64,000 nt of DNA from Methylosinus sp. Sm6. Its GTDB lineage: Bacteria > Pseudomonadota > Alphaproteobacteria > Rhizobiales > Beijerinckiaceae. The first letter of the stretch is position 1. Each line of letters opens with the position of its first letter. A model generated the notes under the pieces. It did no database searches, had not been told where the DNA came from, and saw only the letters and a list, made by a program, of their open reading frames with translations. The DNA lies in NCBI RefSeq assembly GCF_019802345.1, contig NZ_JAINDZ010000003.1:62001-126000 (forward strand). Direction: 5' to 3'. Shown here in pieces: positions 52,991 to 64,000 of this stretch. The position numbers and the translations under genes are program-made.

Positions 52991-53725
52991 ATGCGCCGCC
53001 CCATCCGCCCCTTCGTGAAGGAATATAAATCGCGCTCGGCGAAGCCCGTCTCGCGCGCTGGAGCCGACGACGCCGCCTCCGAGCCGACGCCCCGCTTCCT
53101 CGAGCCGCCGCCGCGCTTCCTGGAGCCGCCGCCTGCATCGCCGCGCGTGCGCGACGCCGACGACAGCTATGAAGCCGCCATGAGGGCCGCGGACCTCGTT
53201 TTCGGCAAGAAAGCCCCGCCGGCCCCCCCTCAGGCGGAGGTCGCGTTCTCGCCGCAACAGCCGCAGCCTGCTCTCGCGCAGGGCGACGTTCTGCTCGTCG
53301 CCGAGGCCGCGCCGGCCGAAGCCCCGGCTCTGCGGCCGACGGGCCGCATCCTGCCCAGCCTGATCGAAGCGGACGTCCTGCCGCCTCGCGAGCCGGAGCC
53401 GCCGGCTCGAAAGCGCGGGCGTCCGCGCAAGGTCGCGCCGCCGCCGCCCGCTTCCGACGAGGCGGAACGCCCGGTCGTCGCCGCGCCGGCTCCGCGCAAG
53501 CCTCGCCGGCCCGCTCCCCTCGTCGCGCCGCTCCCGATCTTCGCCGAAAGCGACGACGAGGCGGAGCTCGACGAGGAGATTTTCGACGAGGAGTTCGAGG
53601 AAGAGCGGACGCCGGCAGGGCCGCGCCGCCTCAGCCGCATTCAGGCGCGATGGGTGCGGCGGACGGAGCTGATGGCCGGAGAGAAATGGAAGCGCCGCCT
53701 GCCGCATTCGTCTCGCCCGCGCTGA
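52991..53725 (+). CDS. Disordered, AT-hook-like protein of unknown function
   Basis: A 244-residue protein from ATG 52991, preceded by GGAG; an in-frame start at 52976 adds five residues. It is dominated by Pro, Ala, Glu and Arg. A near-perfect tandem, PRFLEPPPRFLEPPP (35-48), is followed by DSYEAAMRAADLVFG (58-72, perhaps one helix). KRGRPRK at 141-147 matches the AT-hook core that binds the minor groove of AT-rich DNA. An acidic stretch (SDDEAELDEEIFDEEFEEE) and a basic C-terminus close it. This pattern suggests DNA or nucleoid association, but that is inference. Confidence 0.6.
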   Translation: MRRPIRPFVKEYKSRSAKPVSRAGADDAASEPTPRFLEPPPRFLEPPPASPRVRDADDSYEAAMRAADLVFGKKAPPAPPQAEVAFSPQQPQPALAQGDVLLVAEAAPAEAPALRPTGRILPSLIEADVLPPREPEPPARKRGRPRKVAPPPPASDEAERPVVAAPAPRKPRRPAPLVAPLPIFAESDDEAELDEEIFDEEFEEERTPAGPRRLSRIQARWVRRTELMAGEKWKRRLPHSSRPR

Positions 53726-53801
53726 GGGGGCGGTTTCGGCTGCGGCTCGAGCGCGCAAAAATCTTGCTCATCGTCGCGATCGGCGTCATATACTGCTGTC
53801 G

Positions 53802-54086
53802 ATGACCGACTCTCAGGAAGCCAAGCTCATCGAGGCCTTGAAAAAGGTCGACGTCCATGGGGACATAGCGCCTCCCCATGTACAGGACCCCATGACCATG
53901 GCTCTGCGTCAGCGCGCCATCCAGGGTGATTTGATGCGCTGGGACGACAGCCGCGGCCGCTATGTGCTGACCGGAACGGGCCGCACGCGCATCACCGCGC
54001 GCAATAGAGCGCCGGGCGCGGTGCTGCGCTTTCGCCGCCGCGATGAGCGCGACGGCGACGGCGCGCCGCAGCGCAGGGCGGACTAG
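53802..54086 (+). CDS. Small basic hypothetical protein (94 aa)
   Basis: Starts MTDSQEAKLIEALKKVDVHG and contains MALRQRAIQGDLMRWDDSRGRYVLTGTGRTRI, which could form a short winged-helix-like fold, followed by an Arg-rich tail. I do not recognise a family. It lies 77 bases after the disordered protein on the same strand. Codon use is typical for the region, which supports its being real. Confidence 0.55.
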   Translation: MTDSQEAKLIEALKKVDVHGDIAPPHVQDPMTMALRQRAIQGDLMRWDDSRGRYVLTGTGRTRITARNRAPGAVLRFRRRDERDGDGAPQRRAD

Positions 54087-54115
54087 CGGCTCGCACCAGC
54101 CGAATTTCATGCATC

Positions 54116-54187
54116 TCGAGAGGCGAGCCTTCAGGCTCGCGGCCCAGGGCGCGCTTGGACCGCGAGCCTGAAGGCTCGCTCTTCGAG
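54116..54187. repeat. Double-hairpin repeat, family 2 (copy D4)
   Basis: CTCGAGAGGCGAGCCTTCAG...CTGAAGGCTCGCTCTTCGAG: here the TTCA hairpin comes first and the TGAA hairpin second, opposite to copies D1 and D2. The inner joint is GGCCC...GGACC. It lies between the 94-aa protein gene and the opposing ppk2. Confidence 0.85.
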
Positions 54188-54251
54188 ACTTTGAGCCTGT
54201 CACAGCTATTGTCTCGACGTCGGCGCTCGCACGCCGATCGCACGGAACGGA

Positions 54252-55097
<846 letters not shown>

Positions 55098-55107
55098 GCT
55101 CTCCTCC

Positions 55108-57726
<2,619 letters not shown>

Positions 57727-57929
57727 TGACGCTCTCCCTTTCGCGCGACGCGCTCGGCGGTTCGACGGCGGAGATGATGCGTCGCCGCTGGCGCGATGGT
57801 TCGCGTCGACGTGAGATAACGCGGACGACGCCACAAAATAGCCTCTGCGGGATGGTGAACGCCCGGAGCGGCTCGTTTACCATCCATCGTGCGAATCGCG
57901 ATCGTGGAAGGACGTGGAGGGGTGTCGGA

Positions 57930-59912
57930 GTGACGCGTGCGGCGATCGAGCTCGTGCCCGATGAGGGCGTCATTCGCTCAGACGGGCGTTTCGAGTCGCA
58001 ATCGGACGAGCCCTGGCTGCGGATAGAGGCGGACCTCGGCCGCGGCCCCTTCGTCGAGATCACATTTCGCGCGAGCCTGCTCGACGATCCGGTTCGGCCA
58101 GTTCTGCGTTTTTCGACCGAACGCGGCGACGTCGAGCGTATCCTACCGGGTCCCGTCGCAGGCGCGGGCGTCTGGCGCGGCGCCCTGCCGAACGGAACGC
58201 GCGCCGTCTCGATCTCCCCGACCAATCGCGCAGGGCCGTTCTCGTTCGAGATCGAAGCGATCCGCCCCGTCTCGCTCGGCGAAATGCTCGCCTGCGTCTG
58301 GCGACGCAAGCCGGGCAAGCTCTGGTCCTATTTCCTGCCGACGCTGTTCGGCTATGCGGCCGAAGCCGAGAACGCCCTGGACTGGGCGACCAATTCCGAG
58401 CCGGTCGAGAGCTTCGACGCCTTTCTGGCGCGGCGCGAGCGCGCCTTCGACCCGGGAGGAATCGACGCGCCGCGCGGCGATTGGAGCGCCGGCCCGCTGT
58501 TCGCGATCATCGTCTTCGCCCGCGGCGGCGCGCCGGACGCACTGGCGCGCACTCTCGACTCGGTCGCGGCGCAGCTCTACCCGCGCGCGCGGCTCGTCGT
58601 CGTCAATGAGGATGCGGAGGCGCGCGCCCTCGTCGCCGCGCGCTCGGACGCGCGTTTTTGCGCCGCGCGCGCGGCCGCCCTCCCCCAGGACGCCGATTTC
58701 ATCTGCCGGCTGCGCGCAGGCGACGAGCTCGCGCCGCATGCGCTCGCCTGCCTCGCCGAAGCGGCGGCCCGATCGCCGCAGGCGCGGCTGTTCTATGTGG
58801 ACGAGATCATTCGCACGCCGGAGGGGCGTCGGCCGAGCTTCAAGCCCGGCTGGAGCCCGGTATTCGAGCGCGCTCGGCCCTATCTCGGCCGCGGCGTCTT
58901 CGCCGCGACGGCGGCGCTGGCGGCGCCGGCTCGCGATTGGCCCGACGAGACAGCGCTCGCCGGCGCGATTCGCGCCGCCGCGCTCGGACTCGAGCCGGAG
59001 CGCATCGTCCAGCTGCGCCGCTGGCTGCTGACCCGCGACGATGCTGCGCCGGAGCCGGCGGAGCTCGCCGCCCCGCCCGCGCCTGTCGCGCCGCCCTCGG
59101 CCTCGATCATTCTGCTGACGCGCGACCGGCCCGAGTTGCTCGGCCCCTGTCTCGACAGCGTGCTGCGGCTCTCCACGCATCCGTCCTTCGAGCTCGTAAT
59201 CGTCGACAATGGCAGCCGGCGCGCCGAGACATTCGCCATTCTCGACAAAGCGTCGCAGGACCCGCGCGTGCGCGTCGTGAAGCGGCCGGGACCCTTCGAT
59301 TTCGCCAGCTTCAACAATGACGCGGCGGCGACGACGAACGGCGAGGTCCTCGTCTTTCTCAACAACGACACCATCGTTCTGTCGCCCGACTGGCTCGAGC
59401 GGCTGACGCGCCCCGCTCTCGAGCCGGAGGCCGGCGCGATCGGCGCTCTGCTCACCTTCCCGGACGGGCGCGTGCAGCATGCGGGCGTCGTGATCGGCAT
59501 TGGCCAGGACGCCGGCCATTTCGGCGCGCTGGTCCCGCCCGAGGCGCCCTGCTGGCTCGACCGCGCGCGTCATCCCCGTGAGACGACCGCCGTCACCGCG
59601 GCCTGCATGGCGGTGGAGCGCCGCAAGTTCGAGGCGGTCGGCGGCTTCGACGCCGAGCATCTGCCGATCGAGTTCAACGACGCCGATCTCTGCCTGCGCC
59701 TCGCCGAGCGCGGCTGGACCAATCGCTATGTCCCCGAGGCGCGGCTCGTGCATTTGGAGTCGGCCTCGCGCGGCGCGGCGATGTTCCGGCCGATGAGCGT
59801 CTATGCGAATTCGCGCGCCTATTTCCGCGACCGCTGGCGCAAGGTCATTCGCGACGATCCGTTCCATCATCCCGGCCTGTCGCTCTATGCGCGGCATGTC
59901 GCGCTCTGGTGA
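57930..59912 (+). CDS. Glycosyltransferase family 2 protein with N-terminal extension
   Basis: About 660 residues. GTG 57930 is chosen because GGAGGGG lies seven bases upstream; ATG 57852 would add 26 residues. Residues ~1-190 show no clear family but contain beta-rich segments (PWLRIEADLGRGPFVEITFR). One weak GT-A-like region follows (about 190-360). A clear GT2 domain (about 390-620) has SIILLTRDRPELLGPCLDSV, IVDNGSRR, FNNDAAATTNGEVLVFLNND with the metal-binding Asp, and the acceptor-side FNDADLCLRLAERGW. It probably builds a surface polysaccharide or glycan. The next gene, another glycosyltransferase, follows by six bases. Confidence 0.9.
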   Translation: MTRAAIELVPDEGVIRSDGRFESQSDEPWLRIEADLGRGPFVEITFRASLLDDPVRPVLRFSTERGDVERILPGPVAGAGVWRGALPNGTRAVSISPTNRAGPFSFEIEAIRPVSLGEMLACVWRRKPGKLWSYFLPTLFGYAAEAENALDWATNSEPVESFDAFLARRERAFDPGGIDAPRGDWSAGPLFAIIVFARGGAPDALARTLDSVAAQLYPRARLVVVNEDAEARALVAARSDARFCAARAAALPQDADFICRLRAGDELAPHALACLAEAAARSPQARLFYVDEIIRTPEGRRPSFKPGWSPVFERARPYLGRGVFAATAALAAPARDWPDETALAGAIRAAALGLEPERIVQLRRWLLTRDDAAPEPAELAAPPAPVAPPSASIILLTRDRPELLGPCLDSVLRLSTHPSFELVIVDNGSRRAETFAILDKASQDPRVRVVKRPGPFDFASFNNDAAATTNGEVLVFLNNDTIVLSPDWLERLTRPALEPEAGAIGALLTFPDGRVQHAGVVIGIGQDAGHFGALVPPEAPCWLDRARHPRETTAVTAACMAVERRKFEAVGGFDAEHLPIEFNDADLCLRLAERGWTNRYVPEARLVHLESASRGAAMFRPMSVYANSRAYFRDRWRKVIRDDPFHHPGLSLYARHVALW

Positions 59913-59918
59913 GCGCCG

Positions 59919-61169
59919 ATGAGCCGGCCGATCGTCTATGACGCCACGCATCTCGTCTCGCGCGGACGCGCGATCGGCTCGGCCGGCATAGGCTGCGTCG
60001 ATCTCGCCTACGCCCGCCATTTCGCCGCCCATCCTCGCCTCGCCTGCGCCGCGCATTATGCTGTTCCGCGGCCGCATCTTTTTGCGCGCGAGCGTCTCGA
60101 GGTTCTGCTCGGCGAGATCGCGCCGCAAGGCGCCACCTCGCCGGACGACGGCTGGGAGGGCCTGCGCGCATGGCTACTCGGCGCGTCCGAAACGCCGCGC
60201 GAGCGAGCCCGTCGCTCTCGATTGGGCGAGCTCTGGCGGCAGACGCGCTGGCGTCTCGCTCACGACGCCTCGAGCGCGATCCCGCAATCGGCGATCTATC
60301 TCAACATCGCCCAGCACGCCTGCGAATTTCCGCTTTTGTTCGATTGGCTGTCGCGGCGGCCGGATGTGCGGCCGGTGTTCTTCGTGCATGATCTCCTGCC
60401 GCTCGATCGTCCCGAATTCTTCCGCCGCGGCTATGAGCGACTGTTTCGCCGCCGGCTCGAGACCATTCTGAGCCACGCCTGCGCGCTGATTGCCACGACG
60501 ACGGTCGTCGCCGATCGGCTGGAGCGCGAAATTTCCGCGCACGGACGGCCGGCGCCGCCCATTTGCGTGCAGCCGCTCGCCTCGACACTCGGGGAAAAGA
60601 GCGCCGGCGATGACGATCCGGCGCTCGCCGAAAGCCCCTATTTCGTCGCCGTCTCGACGCTGGAGCCGCGCAAGAATCACCTTTTGCTTTTAAATGTCTG
60701 GCGCGCGCTCGCCGCCTCCGGCGCGCCGACGCCGAAGCTCGTGCTGGTCGGCGGCCGCGGCTGGGAGAACGAAGCTGTCGTCGACATGCTGCGCCGCTGC
60801 GAGGCGCTGCGAAAGGCGGTTCGCTGGGTTCACGATCTCTCGGCGCCGAGCCTGCGCCGGCTCCTCGCCAACGCCAACGCCCTGTTGATGCCGAGCTTCG
60901 CCGAAGGCTATGGCATGCCCGTGGTCGAGGCGCTCGCCCTCGGGACGCCGGCGATCGTCTCGGATATTGCGAGTTTTCGCGAGGTGGCGCGGGGGAGCGC
61001 GCTGTTTCTGTCGCCGATCGACGGGAAGGGATGGAGCGAGGCGATCCTCGCTTTCGCCGACCGCCGCGGGCCCCGGCGTCTCGCCGCGGCCCATTCGGCT
61101 CGCGACTTCGCAGCGCCCGACTGGCCGAGCCACTTCGCCGGCATAGAGGCGTTTCTGGCCCGCCTCTGA
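59919..61169 (+). CDS. Glycosyltransferase family 1 (GT-B fold)
   Basis: A 416-residue protein. The C-terminal nucleotide-sugar domain has TLEPRKNHLLLLNVWRAL, LVGGRGWE and the signature SFAEGYGMPVVEALALGTPAIVSD, the EX7E-type motif of retaining GT4 enzymes. The N-terminal acceptor domain (VYDATHLVSRGRAIGSAGIG) is more variable. It is cytosolic or membrane-associated and co-transcribed with the GT2 gene; sugar and acceptor are unknown. A strong terminator follows. Confidence 0.92.
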   Translation: MSRPIVYDATHLVSRGRAIGSAGIGCVDLAYARHFAAHPRLACAAHYAVPRPHLFARERLEVLLGEIAPQGATSPDDGWEGLRAWLLGASETPRERARRSRLGELWRQTRWRLAHDASSAIPQSAIYLNIAQHACEFPLLFDWLSRRPDVRPVFFVHDLLPLDRPEFFRRGYERLFRRRLETILSHACALIATTTVVADRLEREISAHGRPAPPICVQPLASTLGEKSAGDDDPALAESPYFVAVSTLEPRKNHLLLLNVWRALAASGAPTPKLVLVGGRGWENEAVVDMLRRCEALRKAVRWVHDLSAPSLRRLLANANALLMPSFAEGYGMPVVEALALGTPAIVSDIASFREVARGSALFLSPIDGKGWSEAILAFADRRGPRRLAAAHSARDFAAPDWPSHFAGIEAFLARL

Positions 61170-61172
61170 CGG

Positions 61173-61206
61173 CGAAGCCCGGCTGATCGGCCGGGCTTCG
61201 GTTTTC
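61173..61206. terminator. Strong hairpin terminator between the glycosyltransferase and porin genes
   Basis: CGAAGCCCGGC (61173-61183), a six-base loop and the exact complement GCCGGGCTTCG (61190-61200) are followed by GTTTTC. It lies between the converging stops at 61169 and 61227, so it is placed to end both transcripts; the T tract favours the plus strand. Confidence 0.85.
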
Positions 61207-61226
61207 TCAGAGCGGATGGGCGAGTT

Positions 61227-62102
61227 TCAGTATTTCGCCATGACCGGGGCCGGCTCCGACCAGTTGAAATGATAGTTGAGGCCGATTCGCGCGACATGAC
61301 CGTCGAAGCGCGTCTTCGCGAACGGCGTGCTGGCGTAGAATCCGGGGAAGGACAGGGTGGACAAGGCGTAGTTCACGCTGCCGAGATCATAATAGAGATA
61401 TTCGAGCTTGACGCTCCATTTGGGCGCCAACAGCCATTCCAGGCCGCCGCCGGCGGTCCAGCCGACGCGCAAGTCCGAGTAGCGGCCGAACGAGGCGAAG
61501 GACGGAGCGAAGGGGAGATTTGCCTGGCTGATCGAGACGCTCGATCCGACATCGCCATAAGCGAGACCGCCGGTCGCGTAGAGAAGCAGCGTCGGAGTCG
61601 CGAGGAGGCCGATGCGGCCGCGCACGGTGCCGAGATAATCGAGCGTCTTGGCGGCGTTCGTGTCGGAGGTGATGAATTCGAGGACGCCCGCCGGAACTCC
61701 GATGCTGGAGCTCTTGGCCGTGCTGCGCGAGCCGGCGACGCCCTGAATATCGGCTTCGAGGCCGATCACCCAGGAGGACCCGAACTGGAAATTATAGCCG
61801 ATCTGGCCGCCGCCGAGGAAGCGCGCGTCGTCGGCCGGGTAGCTCCCGGTCGTCAGCGCGGCGGAGGTCGCCAGATTGGCGCCCCAGGCCGCGGCGGCGA
61901 CGCCGGGGACCGCAGTGGTGTGGGTCGGGCCGCCGCCGAAGGTCGCGCCGGCGTTGAAGCCGAGATAGAAGCCGCTCCACAGCGGCGGCGGCGGGGGCGG
62001 CGGCAGCAGAGGCAGGCGGCGCGACGGCAGATCGGCCGCGATGGCCGAGCCGGCGGTCAGGGCCGCGATGAATGCGGCCGTGGCGAGAACGGATGTTTTC
62101 AT
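61227..62102 (-). CDS. Outer-membrane beta-barrel protein, Omp25/31 porin type (1)
   Basis: A 291-residue protein. The signal peptide (MKTSVLATAAFIAALTAGSA) ends at AIAADLPS, the usual cleavage site of rhizobial Omp25/31 proteins. A proline run (LPLLPPPPPPPLW) leads to the barrel, which starts GFYLGFNAGATFGGG. Later strands read GQIGYNFQF, WVIGLEADIQG, RGRIGLLATPTLLLYATGGLAYG, RVGWTAGGGLEWL and VKLEYLYYDLG. It ends in the aromatic outer-membrane tail (VMAKY). It is a paralogue of the protein at 62393, and they share the same order of strands. Confidence 0.92.
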   Translation of the reverse strand: MKTSVLATAAFIAALTAGSAIAADLPSRRLPLLPPPPPPPLWSGFYLGFNAGATFGGGPTHTTAVPGVAAAAWGANLATSAALTTGSYPADDARFLGGGQIGYNFQFGSSWVIGLEADIQGVAGSRSTAKSSSIGVPAGVLEFITSDTNAAKTLDYLGTVRGRIGLLATPTLLLYATGGLAYGDVGSSVSISQANLPFAPSFASFGRYSDLRVGWTAGGGLEWLLAPKWSVKLEYLYYDLGSVNYALSTLSFPGFYASTPFAKTRFDGHVARIGLNYHFNWSEPAPVMAKY

Positions 62103-62317
62103 GGGATTGCCCTTTCGACGAGATTCGACACGCGCGCCAGCCGCATGCTGCGGCGCGCGCGAGCATCGATTCGTTACGCGGAATCGAGAAAAACGCCGCC
62201 GACTCGAGACAATTCACGCAGCGTTCACAGGGCAGATTTTTACAATATCACGGTAAAGCCGACGTTAATCCACGACGATGGCTCGACCTGCCGTCGAGGA
62301 ATTCATATCGAATCGAA

Positions 62318-62343
62318 AAAGCCCGGCCGTCCGGCCGGGCTTT
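62318..62343 (-). terminator. Terminator of the second porin gene
   Basis: AAAGCCCGGCC (62318-62328), loop GTCC and GGCCGGGCTTT (62333-62343). Read on the minus strand the stem is followed by a T run, as expected for a Rho-independent terminator 50 bases past the porin stop at 62393. Confidence 0.85.
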
Positions 62344-62392
62344 ATGCTGCAACGGAGACAGAGACTTCTCGATCGATCCGCTGAATGGCCGA

Positions 62393-63226
62393 TCAATATT
62401 TGGCGACGACCGGAGCCGCCGGCGGCGAGAACAGGTTGAAGTGATAGTTCACGCCGGCGCGCACGACATGGCCTTTGAACTGGCTGGAGACCGTCGTGAA
62501 GCCGACCTGGCCGCCCTGGAAGGTGAGCGGGCTCGACGCGCTCGTCCGGCCGAGATCGTAATAGAGATACTCGACCTTCGCGCTCCACTGCGGCAGGAAC
62601 AGCCATTCGACGCCGCCGCCTGCGGTCCAACCCACGCGCGTATCGGAGAAGCTGACGCTCGACGAGCCGACCGCGCCGCCCGGCGCGGACTGGGAGACAG
62701 TCGCGCTCAGATTGGTCTGGCCATAGGCGAGGCCGCCCGTGCCATAGACGAGCAGCGTCGGCGTCACGAGATAGCCGAGCCGGCCGCGCACCGTGCCCAG
62801 ATAGTCGAGCTGCTTCGAAGCGGAGATGGTCGAGGTGACCGGAGTCAAGAAATTGGTGCGGGTCGCGGTGTTGCCGCTGCTGCCGATGCCCTGGATATCG
62901 GCCTCGACGCCCACGACGAAGGTCTGGCCGAACTGATAATTATAGCCGATCTGGCCGCCACCGATGAAGCCATCGCTGGAGGGCGATGCGACGCCGCTGC
63001 CGCTGACGCCGACGGCCCAGATGCTGGCGGGAGAGTTGACGAGGACATTGCCTCTCTCGTCCCAGGTGTAGCCCGCATTCAGGCCGACGTAGAAGCCGGT
63101 CCACAGCGGCGGCGGAGGAGGAGGCGGCAGCAGGGGCGCGGCCTTTTTCGAAGGAAGATCGGCGGCGAGCGCGGATCCGGCCGAAACGGCGAGCGCGAGC
63201 GTTGCAGCAGCCAGGGAAAATCTCAT
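62393..63226 (-). CDS. Outer-membrane beta-barrel protein, Omp25/31 porin type (2)
   Basis: A 277-residue paralogue of the porin at 61227. The signal peptide (MRFSLAAATLALAVSAGSALA) is cleaved before ADLPSKKAAP, then the same proline linker (LLPPPPPPPLW) and barrel (GFYVGLNAGYTWDE, GQIGYNYQF, FVVGVEADIQG, RGRLGYLVTPTLLVYGTGGLAYG, RVGWTAGGGVEWL, VAKY) follow. ATG 63226 has GAGGG upstream. It lies in tandem with the first porin, but each has its own terminator, so they are probably transcribed separately. Confidence 0.92.
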   Translation of the reverse strand: MRFSLAAATLALAVSAGSALAADLPSKKAAPLLPPPPPPPLWTGFYVGLNAGYTWDERGNVLVNSPASIWAVGVSGSGVASPSSDGFIGGGQIGYNYQFGQTFVVGVEADIQGIGSSGNTATRTNFLTPVTSTISASKQLDYLGTVRGRLGYLVTPTLLVYGTGGLAYGQTNLSATVSQSAPGGAVGSSSVSFSDTRVGWTAGGGVEWLFLPQWSAKVEYLYYDLGRTSASSPLTFQGGQVGFTTVSSQFKGHVVRAGVNYHFNLFSPPAAPVVAKY

Positions 63227-63479
63227 GACAAGGCCCTCATCGATTCTATATCTGGTTTTCGATCCGCCGCGGCCGAAACCCACCGGGCTTGAAAAGCATC
63301 CAGCCTGTTGCCGGCCCTTTCGAAGAGAGCCGGCGGCTTCGCGTCGAGACGTACGGACAAATACGAGCAGCGTCAACAGAGGCGCGCGATCGAAACGCTC
63401 GTCTCGGCTTTTTGTGGGGCGCTGTGTCAAATCGGCAACAGTCGTGGAATCAGGCGCGGGCGAAGCGGCGCGGGGCGCG

Positions 63480-64000
63480 TCAACCGGCGGCGCCGGCCGG
63501 CGCCCAACCCGAAAGCATCGCCGGATCGACACGGTAGACCGTCCGCAGCCGCTCGGAGGTGAGCGCCTCGTCGGGCGGGCCGTCGGCGACGATCCGTCCC
63601 TGGTCGAGCAGCACGACTCGATCGCAGAAGCGCTGCGCGAGACCGAGATCGTGGGTGATGGCGAGGACGAGGCGACCCGTTCGCGCGATGCGTCTCAGCG
63701 CCTGCATGATCTCGACGGCGTGGCAGGGATCGAGCGAGGCCGTCGGCTCGTCGGCCAGCAGCACGGCCGCCTCGACCGCGAGGGCCCGCGCCAGCAGCGC
63801 CCGCGCCCGCTCGCCGCCCGAGAGGCTCGTCGCGGCGCGCTCGGCGAGATGGGCGACGTCCACGGCAGCCATCGCAGCCTCGACCGCGGCCCGATCCGCC
63901 GCGCCGACCCGGCCGAGCGGCCCGAGGCGCGGCAGCCGCCCGATCTCGACGAGTCGACGAACGCTGAGCGGCCAGTGCAAGGTCTGGCCCTGCGGCAGAT
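63480..64000 (-). CDS. ABC transporter ATP-binding protein, C-terminal part (5' end outside window)
   Basis: The frame is open to the window edge and shows LPQGQT (the Q-loop) in the last complete codons, so the Walker A half lies beyond base 64000. The signature LSGGERARALLARAL, Walker B AAVLLADEPTASLD, and the H-loop AITHD are present. It resembles the FecE/HmuV/ZnuC-like metal- and siderophore-uptake ATPases; the substrate cannot be told from this half. The 253 bases upstream of the porin, before this gene, show no gene. Confidence 0.9.
   Translation of the reverse strand, partial: LPQGQTLHWPLSVRRLVEIGRLPRLGPLGRVGAADRAAVEAAMAAVDVAHLAERAATSLSGGERARALLARALAVEAAVLLADEPTASLDPCHAVEIMQALRRIARTGRLVLAITHDLGLAQRFCDRVVLLDQGRIVADGPPDEALTSERLRTVYRVDPAMLSGWAPAGAAG

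Noticed and set aside
63421-63440. TGTCAAATCGGC near 63425 as a fifth copy of the D1/D3 flank
   Set aside because: The match is only 12 bases and the neighbouring hairpins are absent, so it may be chance.

Overview
The window is GC-rich, gene-dense chromosomal DNA from an alphaproteobacterium. Several features point to the Hyphomicrobiales (Rhizobiales), perhaps a Methylocystaceae or Beijerinckiaceae member: a fused ispDF gene, the order dusB-ntrB-ntrC / ntrY-ntrX-hfq-hflX, a CckA kinase plus a SciP-like protein of the CtrA cell-cycle circuit, a DksA with only one of the usual four zinc cysteines, a phasin and a PHA-granule regulator, and two Omp25/31-type porins with a proline-rich linker. 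The genus-level guess is inference. I see no ribosomal RNA, CRISPR array, prophage or complete insertion sequence.

Layout. 1-4.8 kb: 3' end of icd, dksA, a FliO-like membrane protein, and cckA, with a CtrA-type box between the last two. 4.8-10.3 kb: coaD, two cyclophilins and a coupled queA-orf-tgt operon for tRNA queuosine, with intergenic repeats between them. 10.3-17.2 kb: a solitary DNA methyltransferase, a GNAT enzyme, a VanX-like dipeptidase, a CPA2 antiporter and recG. 17.1-22.9 kb: a GST, a PAS kinase divergent from a CheY-like regulator, a SciP-like protein, PHA_gran_rgn and DUF2478 proteins, and a VWA/DnaJ pair. 23-33.7 kb: a D,D-carboxypeptidase, phasin, dnaE, lipA, a COQ10/RatA protein, pncC and a chemoreceptor.

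33.8-45.5 kb: ispDF is divergent from the nitrogen-regulatory block dusB-ntrBC-ntrYX-hfq-hflX. A ParE/ParD toxin-antitoxin module on the opposite strand splits ntrBC from ntrYX, and ntrY has its own promoter placed so close that its mRNA should be leaderless. 45.6-54.1 kb: small accessory genes (SMR pump, GST, methyltransferase, mazG, double cold-shock protein, a frameshifted rhodanese, a lipoprotein), then pal, tRNA-Trp(CCA), a 2Fe-2S ferredoxin and several small uncharacterised proteins. 54.2-64 kb: a PPK2 polyphosphate kinase in an operon with a proton-pumping P-type ATPase, two glycosyltransferases, two porins and the 3' part of an ABC-transporter ATPase.

At least three families of palindromic intergenic repeats lie between these genes: a ~168 bp element in three copies, a 'GCGAGCC..GGCTCGC' double hairpin in four copies, and short 'CTTCTCCC..GGGAGAAG' hairpins in four copies. 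There is also a heptanucleotide array. In some places the repeats supply stop codons, or possibly a start codon, to neighbouring genes. No single obviously new multi-gene system stands out. The best leads are the 168 bp element, the TA insertion and leaderless promoter in the ntr cluster, the uncharacterised protein coupled between queA and tgt, and the repeat-flanked orphan methyltransferase.
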